A stretch of DNA of 64,000 nt, from assembly GCF_037893015.1 (NCBI RefSeq), contig NC_133666.1, forward strand, positions 162,799,051-162,863,050, read 5' to 3'. The stretch comes from Macrotis lagotis (Eukaryota > Chordata > Mammalia > Peramelemorphia > Peramelidae). Positions within the stretch are counted from its first letter, which is position 1. Each line of letters starts with the position of its first letter. The notes below the pieces were generated by a model, which saw nothing but the letters and a program-made list of their open reading frames with translations, searched no databases and was not told the origin of the DNA. This document shows, piece after piece, positions 38,121 to 50,450 of this stretch. The position numbers and the translations under genes are program-made.

Positions 38121-41020
38121 GTCATAGTTGAAAGAAGGAAAACAAGTTTAAAAGACCAGAAGAATTTGAATCCAATAAAATACCAAGCAAAAATTCAGAA
38201 AACTGGTGAAATGTGCCATCCAATGTCTGATAAAAGGATGGTAAGTTATGGTGTAGAATGAGATGGCTATTTTCAGACACTGTCAACTCCTTGATTCGTT
38301 TTTCTTGACAAATTTCATTTATTACAAAGGAGCACTTCTTTGGACCAAGCAAGGTAAGTTATAATGATATAGATACAAAAAAGAAAGAAAATAATAATGA
38401 ATTATCAATAAAAATATTCTAAATACATAGAAGAAAACAAAAGATGACAAATAGAACAATTTAGATAATACTCTGAAATATCTTCTATGCACCAAGAAAA
38501 GCAAACTACATAGCAATTATATTTTCATATCCAATCTTTTCCTTCACATATTAAATATTTTGCTAATTTAATAACAAAATATTTTTAAAAATAAATGGAC
38601 AGATTCCAAAGAGGTAGGAACTCTGCTCCTACTATGATGTAGGATCTTGGTTATTTTTAACTGTAAACTATCTGTCTAGTAATTTTACAAAGTATTGCTT
38701 CAGTCATGCTGTGGAGAACTGGTTATTTCTACATAGTTACCCTTTCATTTATGTGATAAGGCCTTTCTGAACTCTGCCTTTAAGATTTTACTTTTATGTA
38801 AACATCATCTACACTTATCAGGAAAATGAATGTTTTTTTCTTCCAAAAACTTGTGGGAAATAACAATGAAAATATAAAGAAGAGTATTACCTTAAAAAAC
38901 ACTACTCAATATCAATGACAAACTTCTTCCTATTATTTGTATCTAGGTATTCACCTTGATTCATATATTCTTTCTCTGTTTCATGGAAGCTAAAAAAACA
39001 ATAATCAATATATAGGATAATAACAACATTCCATTTTCAAATCATTAGTAGACAGTCATGTTTATTACTGCAATTATTGTCATTCAATATATATATATAT
39101 GTATAGTCTATATATAAATTTAATATAGGTATGTATACTAATAGTGTAAAGTATTGCTTAAGAGAAACAGGAAGAATAAAAAGGAAGGAGAACGTTTTAA
39201 ACAGGATTCTAATTCTTAAGAAGCAGAGAAAAAGGAAAATTCAAAAAAATTTCAGGAAATTTAAAATTCCTAAACAACCTCCTATTTTTAGCAGCTAGAT
39301 GGGGATGTAGTAGCATATATTGATTTAATGAAATAAGTCAATTACCACTTCTTAAATGGCATCCTTCATAGATTTTACCTTTCTTACCCAGCTCATCTTT
39401 TTAGGTAATCCACTACATCTTTCAGGGGAATGATTTTTCCTTTCAAAACTGCAGAAAGATGAACAGAAAAGAGAACCGCCTTAGGCAAGTGTCTTAGAAA
39501 GACCATTTCCAACTCACTTGTAAGCCTCCTCCTTTCTGGAGTGCTGACTCATTGGATTTAGGCATAGTTTCAGATTTACTTGTTATTCTCTGCTCTAAGT
39601 AAGCTGTAATAATATGAATCAAAAACTTTTGTTTTGTGAATTCCCAGTTTAGTTGCAAATTATTACAAAAGTAAAACTAATAATGACAACAATAACAATA
39701 ACTAAAAAAATAATTTGATAAGTATCCTTCACTCTCCTTAAGTACACTTCACCAATAAAATTTCTTTATGGGGTGAAAATCTTTGCAAGGACACATAGAA
39801 ATCATTAAAGTGATAAAATATAATGCTATAGAATTCACTTCCAAAAACTACAAAATCATAAACAAAGCAAATTCTTAAAGAACAAGAGTAATTTTTATAA
39901 TCCCTTCTGTCAGAGAATAAGAGTGAGAGATTGGGAGAATTAGAATCACCAGTTCTTTCTTAGTAGTTCATTGCTCTGCATCTGCTTTGTCTGACTTCTT
40001 TTCAGTCCCCAATTTTGTATGTCTTTGTATCCATTCTTAAATTCTCTTCTCTTCATTGGATTGGTGTTTTAATTGACATTTTTATGCTCCTAGCAATTGT
40101 GCCTGCTTATCTTCCTGGCAGTGGTTCTACTTCCATTCATGCTGTCAATGAACTGCTTTGACCATTTTCCTTCCTGTTATTTTACTCATGGTGCTGGTTT
40201 TAACTTGTGTCTAGTTTGGATGACTTCCTCTGATGTCACCTCTCAAATTGTGCTCCCCCCTCTCCTTAGGATAGGAAAGGGAATAGCTTTTCTAAGACAA
40301 TCTCAACTCTTTCAGTCAGTAACTAAAGGTATACTGGATGATTTAGTCCAGAATAGGGACACATTTTCAACCTCTACTCCAATTCCTTGACAATCCACAG
40401 AGAATTCTTCACATCTCAGACTCTGTGAATAAACATAACTTGCAAATTCATGGCAGATTATGATTTAAACAGGGGCAGTTATTGAGATAATGAGGAAAAT
40501 AACCCTATGTTATATGTTTGGAGAGCAATTTGAGACTTCTACAATTAAATCATTGTTATCTTTCAGATTTCAATCTTTTAAGTTTTATCTTTATCTTTGT
40601 ATATATATATATATTAAAAGCATATATTTATATATAAAATGTATATATATCCATACATATGCATATTTGTATATATGCATGTGTGTGGCTCTAAGGTATA
40701 GTCTCTCATGTTAGATTGTCAACTGCTTTAGGCAACTCTGTATTTTGTTTTTATTCTATTTCTTTTCATTAGACTTAATATGCTTTCTGACTTATTAGAA
40801 TGTAACTTCCTTGAGGAAAAAGACTTTTTTCTTAAGAAATATTATTCCAACCTTATTTGCTGGTTCCTCAGAGGAAAAGTGAATGCTTGTCCTTTTCAGG
40901 TTCTAAAGATTTCCCTCTTGGATTGAGGGTTTTCTTTCTATTTCTACATATAGGTTATCAGGCTTCTTTCTCTCCTCCCCTCAATAACTGATATCAATGG
41001 GAAGAACTAGGATTTATTAG
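38121..41020. other. 2.9 kb without recognised repeats or genes
   Basis: The longest stretch in the window where I can assign nothing except small TA tracts (39088-39104, 40600-40690). Frames at 38122-38352, 40097-40390 and 40490-40714 show no family features or start context. It may be unique sequence. Confidence 0.5.
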
Positions 41021-41027
41021 ATTTTGT

Positions 41028-41530
41028 TGTTCAGTCATTTAGTCTTATCCTATTCTTCATGACTTGATTGACCAGAACATTTCAGAGAAGAACTTCTATT
41101 CTGAACTGTATCTCAAAATCTGTCCAAGTTCTTGTTCTTTGGTTCAGTGATGTTATCTATCCATGTCATCCTCTGCTATCTCCTTTTCCTTTTGCCTTGC
41201 ATCTTTTCCTATATCATGATCTTTCCCAATGAGTTCTGTTTTCTCATTATGTGGTCAAAGTATTTAAGCTTAACTTCAGTATTTTACTTTTCAGTGAATA
41301 GGCTGAATTGATGTATCTATGTATTGTCTTATTTGATCTTGTCATTCAAGGAAATCTCAAATGTCTTCTCCAGCAACACAATTCAAAAGTATCAATTCTG
41401 TGATTTTCAATTTCCTTTTAAAACAACTCTCACAACCATACATAGTTGCTGAAATACCATAGCTTTGTATACTTAAACATTTGTTGACAAAGTGATGTCT
41501 TTGCTTTTAAGTATACTGAAGATTTGTCCA
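41028..41530 (-). mobile_element. RTE/BovB-like LINE 3' region
   Basis: The plus strand reads 'gttgttcagtcatttagtc', then 'ggttcagtgatgttatctatccatgtcatcctctgc', 'ctttcccaatgagttctg', 'gtggtcaaagtatt', 'cttctccagcaacacaattcaaaagtatcaattct', 'caaccatacatag' and 'gttgacaaagtgatgtctttgcttt'. This is block by block the reverse complement of a BovB/RTE 3' region. Diverged, no open frame. Confidence 0.85.
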
Positions 41531-41650
41531 GGTTCCTCATCTGCAAAATGAACTCGAGAAGGAAATGATAAACCACTCCACTGTCATTGCCAAGAAAACC
41601 CTAAATGGGGTCATAAAGAATCAGACTCAACTGAAAATAACTGAGAAGCA
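41530..41650 (+). mobile_element. SINE tail of RTE type
   Basis: 'ggttcctcatctgcaaaatgaactcgagaaggaaatgataaaccactcca' and 'gccaagaaaaccctaaatggggtcataaagaatcagactcaactgaaa', ending in ACAAACAAAAAAC. It is the 3' half of the older marsupial SINE class. Its tail resembles the reverse complement of the start of the RTE copy at 41028. Confidence 0.8.
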
Positions 41651-42650
41651 ACAAACAAAAAACAGATTCAGCATAGTTTTTCTTTCAAGAAGAAAGAATT
41701 ATTTTATTCCATGGTTACAATCACTTTCTGAAGTAGTCTTTGAGTCCAAGAATATAAAATCTGACACTGCTACCCATACTTTGCTCTCTACTTACCAAAA
41801 AGTGATGGGACCAGTTGCCAAGATCTTAGTTTGTTTGATGCTTAGAAAAGCTATAAATGGGATATTTATTAAAGTGTTATACTAAGTTATATTAAGTGTT
41901 ATTCTAATAAAATGTTGACACAAAACATCCTTCATCCAAATCTGTGACACAATCCCCCACAAACACATATAGAGTTTAGGGAGCACATTTCAGCTTAGAG
42001 GGTACATCTGGGAAAAGGGTTAACTCAAAGATTCTAGTTGCAAGAATTTTTTTTCTCTCCCTCATGGGAGACTCATACAGTTCTCCTTAGGCATAGTGCA
42101 GCTTTCTTCTAGGTTTCTTAATGTCTTGAATCTTGTTTCATTCAATGTGTCTAATTTGTCCTTGACTGTGCTACAGACACTATTAACAATTATTACTGAC
42201 CTTGGGATGATACTAGGAATTGTATGAGTCCAAATTTTCTATCAAAAGTTTGCAAAGTCATCCTATAGTCAAAGGAGGTAAGGAATTAATACCCTATCTT
42301 TCTTCCTAACACAAAAATTTCCCTCAGTAAATATCTGGAAGTTTTCTTTGACTACTAGAGTCTCTGGTATGCAAAGTATTCTACTATTTTATATAAGACC
42401 CAGAATGTGCCTGTGTTTCTTCAGTCAGTTGTATACTACATGTGGAGATATATTGCATTTTATTCACTGAATTCTTCTTCCTCACATAGATTTTGATTGC
42501 TTGCTTGAATCAGTAGAGAGGTCTAGGCCTTAGTATATACCTTTGATTCAATTAAGAATTTCCCTGACACTTAGCAATTACTGAGGTAAAGATAGAACAT
42601 GTTTGTCTCTTACACTCAAATATCCCTAGTGCCATGCTCACAGAAATAAT
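41651..42650. other. Unique stretch, nothing recognised
   Basis: The frame at 41565-41885 starts in the SINE tail and is not protein-like. No gene or RNA seen. Confidence 0.5.
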
Positions 42651-42654
42651 ACAA

Positions 42655-45465
42655 ACAGGTGGGCCAAGATGGTGACATGAGAACAACCTTTCCTAGGAGC
42701 TCTATCCAAAATTTTTCAAAAACCTTAAAATTATGTCTCTAACTAAATTTTAGAGAGAAAGAACACACAGAAAGGTCCAGTGAGTCAATTCTCCAGCCCA
42801 AGGTAACCTGGAAAACCATGAGAAGACTGTGTTCCACAGAGTTGGAGGGGGTGGCAGTACCTCCAGAATCACTGTGCCTGAGTGAAGGAACTCCAGCCTT
42901 CCAGGAACAGTCTGTGGGGTGCCTGAGTTCCTGGGAGCTCTGCCTCCTGGCAGCAGAAGCAGTTTTCTGACCTGCCAACCCAGGGAACAGTAAGCACAAC
43001 TTGGAAGATCAGTGGGAAAACTTCTGCCAGAGTGAGTGGGAGCCCTCATTGCAGCCATGGTCATCAGCACAGCCCAGATCCCAGGAAACAGAAGCAGGCC
43101 TGTGGAGCCACCCAGCAGGGAGCTGCCTGGCATCTGTTTCTAGAGTGCTCAGCCCACAGAAGGTAAGGGGGTGGGGAGAGACTGTTGGTCTTTCCTCTGT
43201 CTCTGGGACAGGTCTGCTGCTTTGTCCATATTCAGACATTGCTTGCAGTCTGAGGACCCCATTGTTATAGAGTAGGGACCCTCCTCTCAGCTACAAGGAA
43301 GAGGGTTATGTTTGTGGTCATCCACAGACCAAAGTGCAGGTGAGGAGAGCCTCTCGTAAGAACTTGAAGGAACTGAGGGCCTAGCAGGGGAAGCTTGGGA
43401 AAGCCCCCAAACCCAGGGCCCAGGCTGGGGAAATGAGTAAACAGAAAAAAAGGGAAGCTAACCATTGACAATTACTTTGGCCCCATAGAAGATCAAAACA
43501 TACATTCAGAAGATGACAAAGTTCAAGTTTCTGAATCCAAATCCTCCAGGAAATATAGGAGTTGGGCTCAGTCTATGACAGAGGTCAAAAAAAGGTTTTC
43601 AAAGTCAAGTAAGGGAGATAGAAGAAAAAATGGGAAAAGAAATGAGAGAGATGCAGGAAAAACATGAAAACCAAGTCAGCAGCTTGGTGCAGGAGATCCA
43701 AAAACTTCTGAAGAAAATAACATGCTAAAATCCTGTTCAGGTCAAATGGAAAAAGCAGTCCAAATAGTTAATGAGGAGAAGAATGCCTTAAAAAACAGAA
43801 TTGACCAGATGGAAAAGGTGACAAGAAAGCTCTCCAAGGAAAAAAAAAAACCAGCTCCTTCAAATGCAGAATGAATCTAAAGGAAGCTGATGACTTTGCA
43901 AGAAATCAAGAAACAATAAAAAATATCAAAAGAATGAAAAACTAGAAGAATAATGTGAAAAGAACTGACCTGGAGAAGAGATCTAGAAGAGAGAATTTTA
44001 AAATTATTGGGCTACCAGAAAGTCATACTCAGGAAAAGAGCCTTGACTTCATTTTTAAAGAATTCTATAGGAAAATTATTCTGATGTCCTAGAAGCAGAG
44101 GGTAAAGTATAAATTGAGAGAATCCACAAATCTCCTCCTGAGAAGTCCCCCCAAAAATAACCCCCAGGAATATTATAGCCAAATTCCAGAACTCCCATAT
44201 CAAAGAGAAAATATTTCAATCAACCAAATTAAACAATTCAAATATAAGATTTAGCAGCTTCTATATTAAGGATTCATAGAGCTTGGAATATGATATTTCT
44301 GCAGGCAAAAGATTTTGAATTACAACCAAGAATTAACTGCTCAGCAAAACTGAACACCCTCTTCTAGGGGAAAAGATGAACTTTCAGTGAAACAGGGGAA
44401 TTTCAACATTTCCTGGTAAAAGTGCCAGAGCTGAACAAAAATTTTGATCTTCAAATACAGGACTCAGGTGATGTACAGAGAGCGTGGATGAGACGGGCTA
44501 ATTATGAGGGATTTAAGTATGATGAACTGTATGTATTTCTGCATTTGAAGATGTCACTGATAATGCTCATATGGACCTTTTCATTTATTAGAGCAGTTAG
44601 AAAGAGTTTTTTTATAGATGAGGTACAGGAGAGAGTCGAATCAAAAGGTATAATATATTTTTTAGAATGGAGTCAGTGGGTGAAAAGGGGATATACTGGG
44701 AGAAAAGGAAACGAGGGATAGAATAGATTAAGATATTTCATGTAAAAGAGTCAAGAAATAGCCTTTGCAATGGTATGCAGGAGGGGAAGGTGAAAGGGAA
44801 TGAGAGAGCCTTCATTCTCATTGGAAATAGCTCATAAAGGAAACAACATACATATACTTAATAGGGTATAGAAGTTTATAAGAAAAAAGAATAGAAAAGG
44901 GATGGGATAAAGGGGACAGGGAGGGGGGTTATAGTTGATACAGGAGAGGGTAGATCATGGGAGAGGATAGTCAGATATAACACATTTTCTTTTTTTTTTA
45001 CTTTTTGCTAGGTGTGGGATTGGGTGGCCTGTCTGGGAACCCCAGGACTAGGTGTTTGTGGGGTCTTCAGGTGGGATGCAGGTTTGGGACATCCTGGTAC
45101 CAGGGCTGGTGCTCTGTTTGCTGATCCACAGCACACTTATGAATAGGGATAGAGTGAAAGGACAGAGAAAAGATAATAAATGGTAGTGGGGCTGAATGGA
45201 TGGAGGGAATTATAATCAGCAACACCAACTGTGGAAAAATATGGAAATAACTTCTCTAATGTACATATGACAAACAGTGCTATCCACCCCAGAGACAGAA
45301 CTGATGGTATTGGAAAACTGACCAAAGCACATTTTTTTCCTCTTTCTTTCACTTTATTCCTCATGAGGTTTTTTATTTTTGTGGTGGTGGGGGGATATGT
45401 TTATTCTTACAAGATCATTTTAGTAATCTTTAAATAACTAAAAATGTAAATTAAAAAAAGAAATA
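42655..45465 (+). mobile_element. HAL1-type (ORF1-only LINE-1-derived) element
   Basis: Starts GGGCCAAGATGGTGAC, with a GC-rich 5' UTR to 43430, then an ORF1 start codon at 43433 and ORF1 remnants to about 44200. A long non-coding 3' part follows (44.2-45.46 kb), ending in an A-rich tail after 'taaataactaaaaatgtaaatt'. No endonuclease or reverse-transcriptase landmark is present in 2.8 kb, which matches half-LINE-1 (HAL1) elements described in mammals, including opossum. These depend on LINE-1 proteins in trans. The copy has frameshifts. Confidence 0.75.
43433..44200 (+). pseudogene. HAL1/LINE-1 ORF1 remnant
   Basis: The ATG at 43433 gives MSKQKKREANH, then a stop. In shifted frames follow IHSEDDKVQVSESKSSRKYRS and a coiled-coil-rich stretch (QMEKAVQIVNEEKNALKNR and similar, about 43745-43805). 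Next is the basic NVKRTDLEKRSRRENFKIIG start of the RNA-recognition-motif region (about 43957-44010), with IGLPE as in LINE-1 ORF1. The order of coiled coil then RRM is standard for ORF1p. At least three frameshifts or stops inactivate it. Confidence 0.75.
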
Positions 45466-46204
45466 GTACCAAGGAAATATCTCTCAATAAGTGACTTTGT
45501 GTCTGATTGATGAAAATCAATTGATTGATGGAAGAATCTAGGACTGTCATCTTTTGCATAATTGCTTACATAGATGGAGGACACTGAAATGCAGACACTT
45601 GTAAATGTATAGAAATAGAATGAGTCATCCCAGTATTAAAACTATATGTATTTAAATAAGTGGGGCAAAATGTATGAGCAATTCTATTTAGAATCCTTGG
45701 GAGATGTATCTATTTAGTATACCTATTTGATTTGGAATAGCTCATATGGCAACATGATTTCTTTTTTTAAGACAAGATTCCTTACTTGGCTTAAGAAATT
45801 CCTGATTAGGAGACTGCTCCCACAAACACAGATTGGCCATTGCCTTCAATTTATAGTCTTGGAGCAGGGGTATTTAATTTTTTTAATTTGGAGAGAGTAG
45901 GAGGAAAGATGCTTTTGGCAGTCTGGTGAATATTGACCTTTTCTCAAAAATAATGTTTTAAAATTCAAAAAATAAAGCTCAGAGAATTACAAAGTAAAGT
46001 AATTATATGGAAATGAAACTATAATTTTTTTCCCATTGAGGTTCATGGCATCATTCCAAGTACCCAAGTGAGAACCTTTATCTTATAGGTTGTCTTATCC
46101 AAATTACAAATCCAGGATGCATGAGAATTAGAAAATAAACATGGCTTCCCAAAAGCACAAATAACTGTCTCCAGTAGACTCAAGTTGTGTCAGATCCAAC
46201 CACA
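45466..46204. other. Unique stretch, nothing recognised
   Basis: No gene, RNA or repeat assigned. Confidence 0.5.
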
Positions 46205-46290
46205 GCCACAAATACACACACACACACACACACAAACACACACAGACACACACACCCCTATACCTACCCCTACCCCTACACCCACAACCA
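46205..46290. repeat. (CA)n then CCTAC-rich microsatellite
   Basis: About 16 CA units with AACA/GACA interruptions, then TACCTACCCCTACCCCTACA. Confidence 0.93.
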
Positions 46291-46299
46291 CATACAAAT

Positions 46300-46845
46300 G
46301 ATGCACAGAAAAGATGTAGAGAATTATGAATGTAGTAGAAAGAAAATCTGTCTTAAATCTATTAAATGGGTGGAAATTTCCGGCTCTTGAGATGTAAATT
46401 GACTAGCTATAGAGAATTTTGAATGTAGCAGAAACTAAATTTATAATATTAAATGATGGTAAACCTTGTTAAATAGGTGGAGGTTCCTCACTCCTGAAAA
46501 GTAAATTGACTGCCATTGTTTCATTATTTGATGTAAAATTTGTATCTTGATCTCCACAGTCTTCAACCCCAGCCCCCCCCCCCCCCCGCCCCCACCTATT
46601 TCCTGTCCTGTAAGGGAGAAGGGAATTCACCTTTTGCCCTCTGGATAAGGGGCAAGACCATAAAAATCTGGGTTAGACCTCCACTCAGGGCCAGTCATCA
46701 CTCACTCTCTGGCCCAGTCAACTCTGCTTGACTGTTCTTTTATTTTTGTCTCTCTCTTCACCTATCACTTTCACCTATCACAATAAATCTCTATTGTCTT
46801 CCACACCTGCATTCCTGGTCTGAATCATGATTCATCACAATGGAA
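46300..46845 (+). repeat. Probable solo LTR
   Basis: Three retroviral-LTR features in order: a U3-like part with an imperfect tandem duplication (units at about 46319-46408 and 46409-46512, both 'agagaat.atgaatgtag.agaaa...gtaaattgact'); a TATA-like CATAAAAATC near 46661; and AATAAATCTCTATTGT near 46782 followed by a U5-like pyrimidine-rich stretch ending GATTCATCA. No internal retroviral gene or second LTR is seen, so it is likely solo. A C-run sits at 46574-46590. Boundaries are approximate. Confidence 0.5.
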
Positions 46846-47869
46846 CGCAAGCTGGGGCTACACAAATACATACAAATACCTATGCAAAACCCCATACCTG
46901 TATAGCTGAACTTCCCCACCCAAAAACACTCTGCCCCCCCCCATAACTTTTGGTATTCAATGGAATGAATGGATGTGTGTTATACAAGCTGGATCTGTAT
47001 TCTCTAGCTAGCTAACTATTCTACTGTCCTTCTACTAGTTCAGGTAAGATTGAAGTTCAAATTTCACTTTGTCTTTTTATGCTTTCCTATTTGATTGCAT
47101 TGACTACTCCTTGTGCTCCCCTACTACGGATTTAATTTACCAAACCTTTTCTACTCCCACACTTTAGTGTATTCCTCTTCTTCCTTTTCATTTGTCTTTT
47201 ACAATTATCAAAATCTAATAGAACCATTTCTAAGCTTTTCATTTAATTGGGCTACCTATATAAGTTATAAAGATAATAGCATTCCAATGGTGATGATTTA
47301 TCATTTTCCCATATTAGGAAGTAAATTATTTTTCCTTGCTTAGAACCTCAGTCTCCCTTATGTTTATTCTTTTATTTCCATTAACTGCTATGTTTGCACT
47401 TTACAGTTTTGATTTAGTTCTGCTCTTTTCTTCAAGAATAGTTGGAAGTCAACTATTTATTAAAAGGCTGATTTTTTTTTTCAACTATAGGGTTATATTT
47501 AGTTTTGTTGTTCTTGTTAAGTTCTTGTTTGAAAGGCTATATTCCTTATCTTTTGGAACATTATATTCCAGTGTATCTCTTTCTTTATTTTGGTGGCTCC
47601 TAAATTTTATGTGATACTTACTTTGATTCTTTTTACCTGTTTTTTTTTTCCTTTCTAGCTGCTTCCAAAGTGATTTGCTACAAGACAAAACCTGATTTTA
47701 TCTTTGACCTGGAAACTTTGGATTTTGACTAAAATGTAGCTAGAGTTTTCATTTTGGGGATTCTTTCAGAAGATAACCAGTAGCTTAATTTTTTTTCCTT
47801 TTTATACTTCGTTCTTTGATTCAAATAGTTCTTGGAAGAGGTTTTGTTTGCTTGCTTGGTTTTGGGTTT

Positions 47870-48014
47870 TTTTTTCAAGACAATGGGGTTAAGTGACTTG
47901 CCCAGGGTCATACAGCTAGGTCATTATTAAATTTCTGAGGGCAGAGTTGAAATCAGGTCTTTCTGACTCCAGGCTCAGTAGGTATTCTATCCACTGCACC
48001 ATCTAGCTGCCCCT
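47870..48014 (-). mobile_element. Older marsupial SINE copy
   Basis: 'caatggggttaagtgacttgcccagggtcatacagctagg' through 'ccactgcaccatctagctgcccc', reverse orientation. More diverged than the flanked copies elsewhere. Confidence 0.9.
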
Positions 48015-48544
48015 AAAGTCTTTTTTAATTTTTAGTAACTATTTGGTTTATAATATCTAGACATTCTTTTGGTCATGGCTTTTAGGTAGTCCAGTGATTC
48101 CTAAATAAACTCTCTTTGATCTATCAGTCTGTTATTGTTGCTATAAGGCAATTTACATTGATACTTTTTATTTATTTATTTTTTTGCTGTTGTTTTTCTT
48201 CAAGTATTCATTAACTTCTTCTTGATCCATTCTTATTTTCAGGCAATTTATAGCTGTGTAAGATTTTATATTTTTTCCTATCAAATTATTTATTTTCTTT
48301 CCAATTCTTTCTTGCATATCTCTTTTTTTCATGTTTGCCCCTCTAGTATTCTCACTTCATTTTCAAAAATGCAATTTAACTCATTTTAATTATTCCAGAA
48401 ATTCTAGTTGAATTAGTACTGGAGATATTATTTTTGAATTTTCTTTGAGTCATGCAACCTTTTTCCTCTCCTGATTTTATGTCTAGAATGCCTATGTCAA
48501 CAAAACTATTTTCATGATAAGATTCTTGTTTGTTTGTTTAGTCA

Positions 48545-49290
48545 TTCTTACCTCCCCAGTGTCCTTTCCAAGGAGGTACACTTTGATACTGAGATTGATG
48601 CACACATTGCCAGAACTAGCTCAATATTTCTGAAAGAAAGGGTGAGAGAGAAGAGGTATTTGCATTGCTATATTTCTGTGAAACCTGGATAGTCGACCAG
48701 CACCATGTCAGGAAATTGAATTGCTTTCATTTAAATTGTCTTAGGAAGATTCTGAAGATCACCTGGCAGGAGAAGACATCAGACACTGATCCCTTTCTTG
48801 ACTATCAAGCATTTCAACATTACTATAGAGTGCAACAGTGATGGACTGGTCATGTTGTTAGAATGCCATATGTACAATTGCCAAAAAGACTATTCTTTGA
48901 AAAATTCACACATGGCAAGCACTCACCAGGGTGTCAGAAGAAGCAATAACAGGATGTGCTGAAGTTCTCTCTTAAGAAATTTAGAATTGATTATACAGCA
49001 TGGGAGACACTGGCACAGGACTGCCCAGCATGGCATGCTCTCATCAGTGAAGGTGCCACACTCTACGAGGAAGGCAGAATTGAAGCAGCTCAAAGGAAAC
49101 GTGACATCTGTAAGTTTAGAGTACCCACCCCAGGTGTTCACATGGACTATTTGTGCCCCACCTGTGCTAGAGCATTTCAAAATTATATTGATCTGATCAG
49201 CCACAGTCAGACAGACTGAAATATAGTCTCAAAATAGTGATGTCATTTTTGTCTTCTTTGATAAAAAGGACAACAATCCACTAACTTTCT
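48545..49290 (+). mobile_element. Non-LTR retrotransposon C-terminal part
   Basis: The same family as 8750-9900: 'gatactgagattgatgcacacattgccagaactagc' (DTEIDAHIARTS), 'gaagattctgaagatcacctgg', 'ggactggtcatgttgttagaatgcc' (W.GHVVRMP in shifted frames), then an open C-terminal domain. It ends near 49280 in 'gacaacaatcc'. Confidence 0.75.
48956..49219 (+). pseudogene. C-terminal domain of a non-LTR retrotransposon protein, with zinc-finger-like end
   Basis: An 87-codon open frame. It has YTAWETLAQDCPAWHALISEGA, then the basic RIEAAQRKRDICKFR and finally CPTCARAFQNYIDLISHSQTD. The W/A/R-D-R-P-A-W block, basic helix and terminal C-x2-C...H finger are typical of the protein ends of several vertebrate non-LTR families. 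The last histidine has become aspartate. The frame upstream is broken, so no complete protein is encoded. The finger probably helped bind template RNA or target DNA. Confidence 0.75.
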
Positions 49291-50450
49291 GCCTAGTTTT
49301 TGAGTTGAGACTTTTTAATTAGGGATATTACTTGGAGGAATACCTAGCCTAGTCCTGCTTTCTTATTATTTCAGAATGGTGGCGAGGAATGTGCAGGTTT
49401 TTTCATTGTTCCCAAAGTCATTTGATCCTGAGCAAAGTGTTATTGCTCCTTCCCTTTGGTCTGGGTTTCTTTGCTTGGTCCTCAGTCTTTAGACTGAGAT
49501 AGAAGCAACAACTGGAACCCAGCTATAATCCTGATGTCCCAACTGCATAGTTATTTTCTTGTTTCTGAACTTTATACTTGCTTGCTATACAGGTTAAGAT
49601 CCAGTACTACTTCTCACTCTGATTCTTCACCATGAGTGAGAGGTCTTTTCCTTAATGTACCTTGGATTCAGGACCACAAAATGGGCACTGAGTAATATAA
49701 CTTCCAGTAAGCATCTGTTAATGATCGCTACATATGTTTTGGATATTGGATATTAAATGATGGATCTGAGATGGTAAATGCTGGCATGCTTCATAATATT
49801 CATTCCTGGAGAGATCTTATCCCCTGTGTCTATAGACTTTTCTCTTTATTTCCCTATCCTGACTTGGGCTAGGAAAAAAAAATTCACTTTGATCATTTCA
49901 TTAATATATCAATCAAAAGGTTGTGTCTGGTACAATTTCTAGATCTTTTTTGGAGAAATTACAGTAGTTAGAGTTCTATTTAATTCCTACTACTTTGCTA
50001 TCTGGTTCCTTTCTATTGATTGTATTTTAAATTTAAACACCTAGCACCAACTATATCATATCTATTATTTATTATAACTGTTTATTTATTACAATTATGC
50101 AATTTTTACACCTGGGTCCAACTATACCCCTTTAGTAGCACTCCACTGGAAGGCATAGTAGAAGGAAATTTCCTATAATAAACCACCAAGGTTGCCCATA
50201 ACACCAAGTAGAACAGCAAAGAAGGTTGAAGGGCAATCCAGGCATTCCACAAATATAAATTTTTGAAGAATTTAAGTGATAATTATAATTGTAGTTTCTC
50301 TCCAACAAAATGCATATAATCAGAATACTCAGCTGCTTTTAAAATTGTCACTTTCAATTTAATTAGCATAGGCTCATTAGAAGTTGATGGTTTCTTGAAC
50401 ATTTTGAAATTATTTTTTTAATTGAGAATCTCTGTAAAATAAAATATCTT

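Larger units (their letters stand above)
47200..50005 (-). mobile_element. Old L1/HAL1 copy on the minus strand, with nested insertions
   Basis: From left: A/T-rich ORF1-side sequence; 'tttggattttgactaaaatgtagctagagttttcattttggggattctttcag' and 'ggtcatggcttttaggtagtccagtgattcctaaa' (ORF1 and inter-ORF blocks also seen in LINE-1 copies A and C); then after an inserted non-LTR piece (48545-49290) a 5' UTR-like part ending 'ctactttgctatctggttcc', the reverse of GGAaCCaGATAGCAAAG. Strongly diverged; the boundaries are estimates. Confidence 0.5.

Noticed and set aside
40097-40390. 97-codon frame with a hydrophobic, signal-peptide-like start
   Set aside because: No Kozak-type context, no family similarity, no neighbouring exon signals. 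Hydrophobic N-termini are common by chance in T-rich DNA.
42739-43471. Several overlapping frames of 68-127 codons on both strands
   Set aside because: They lie in the GC-rich 5' UTR of the HAL1-type element, overlap one another on both strands and have no family features. Few stops arise there because of base composition.
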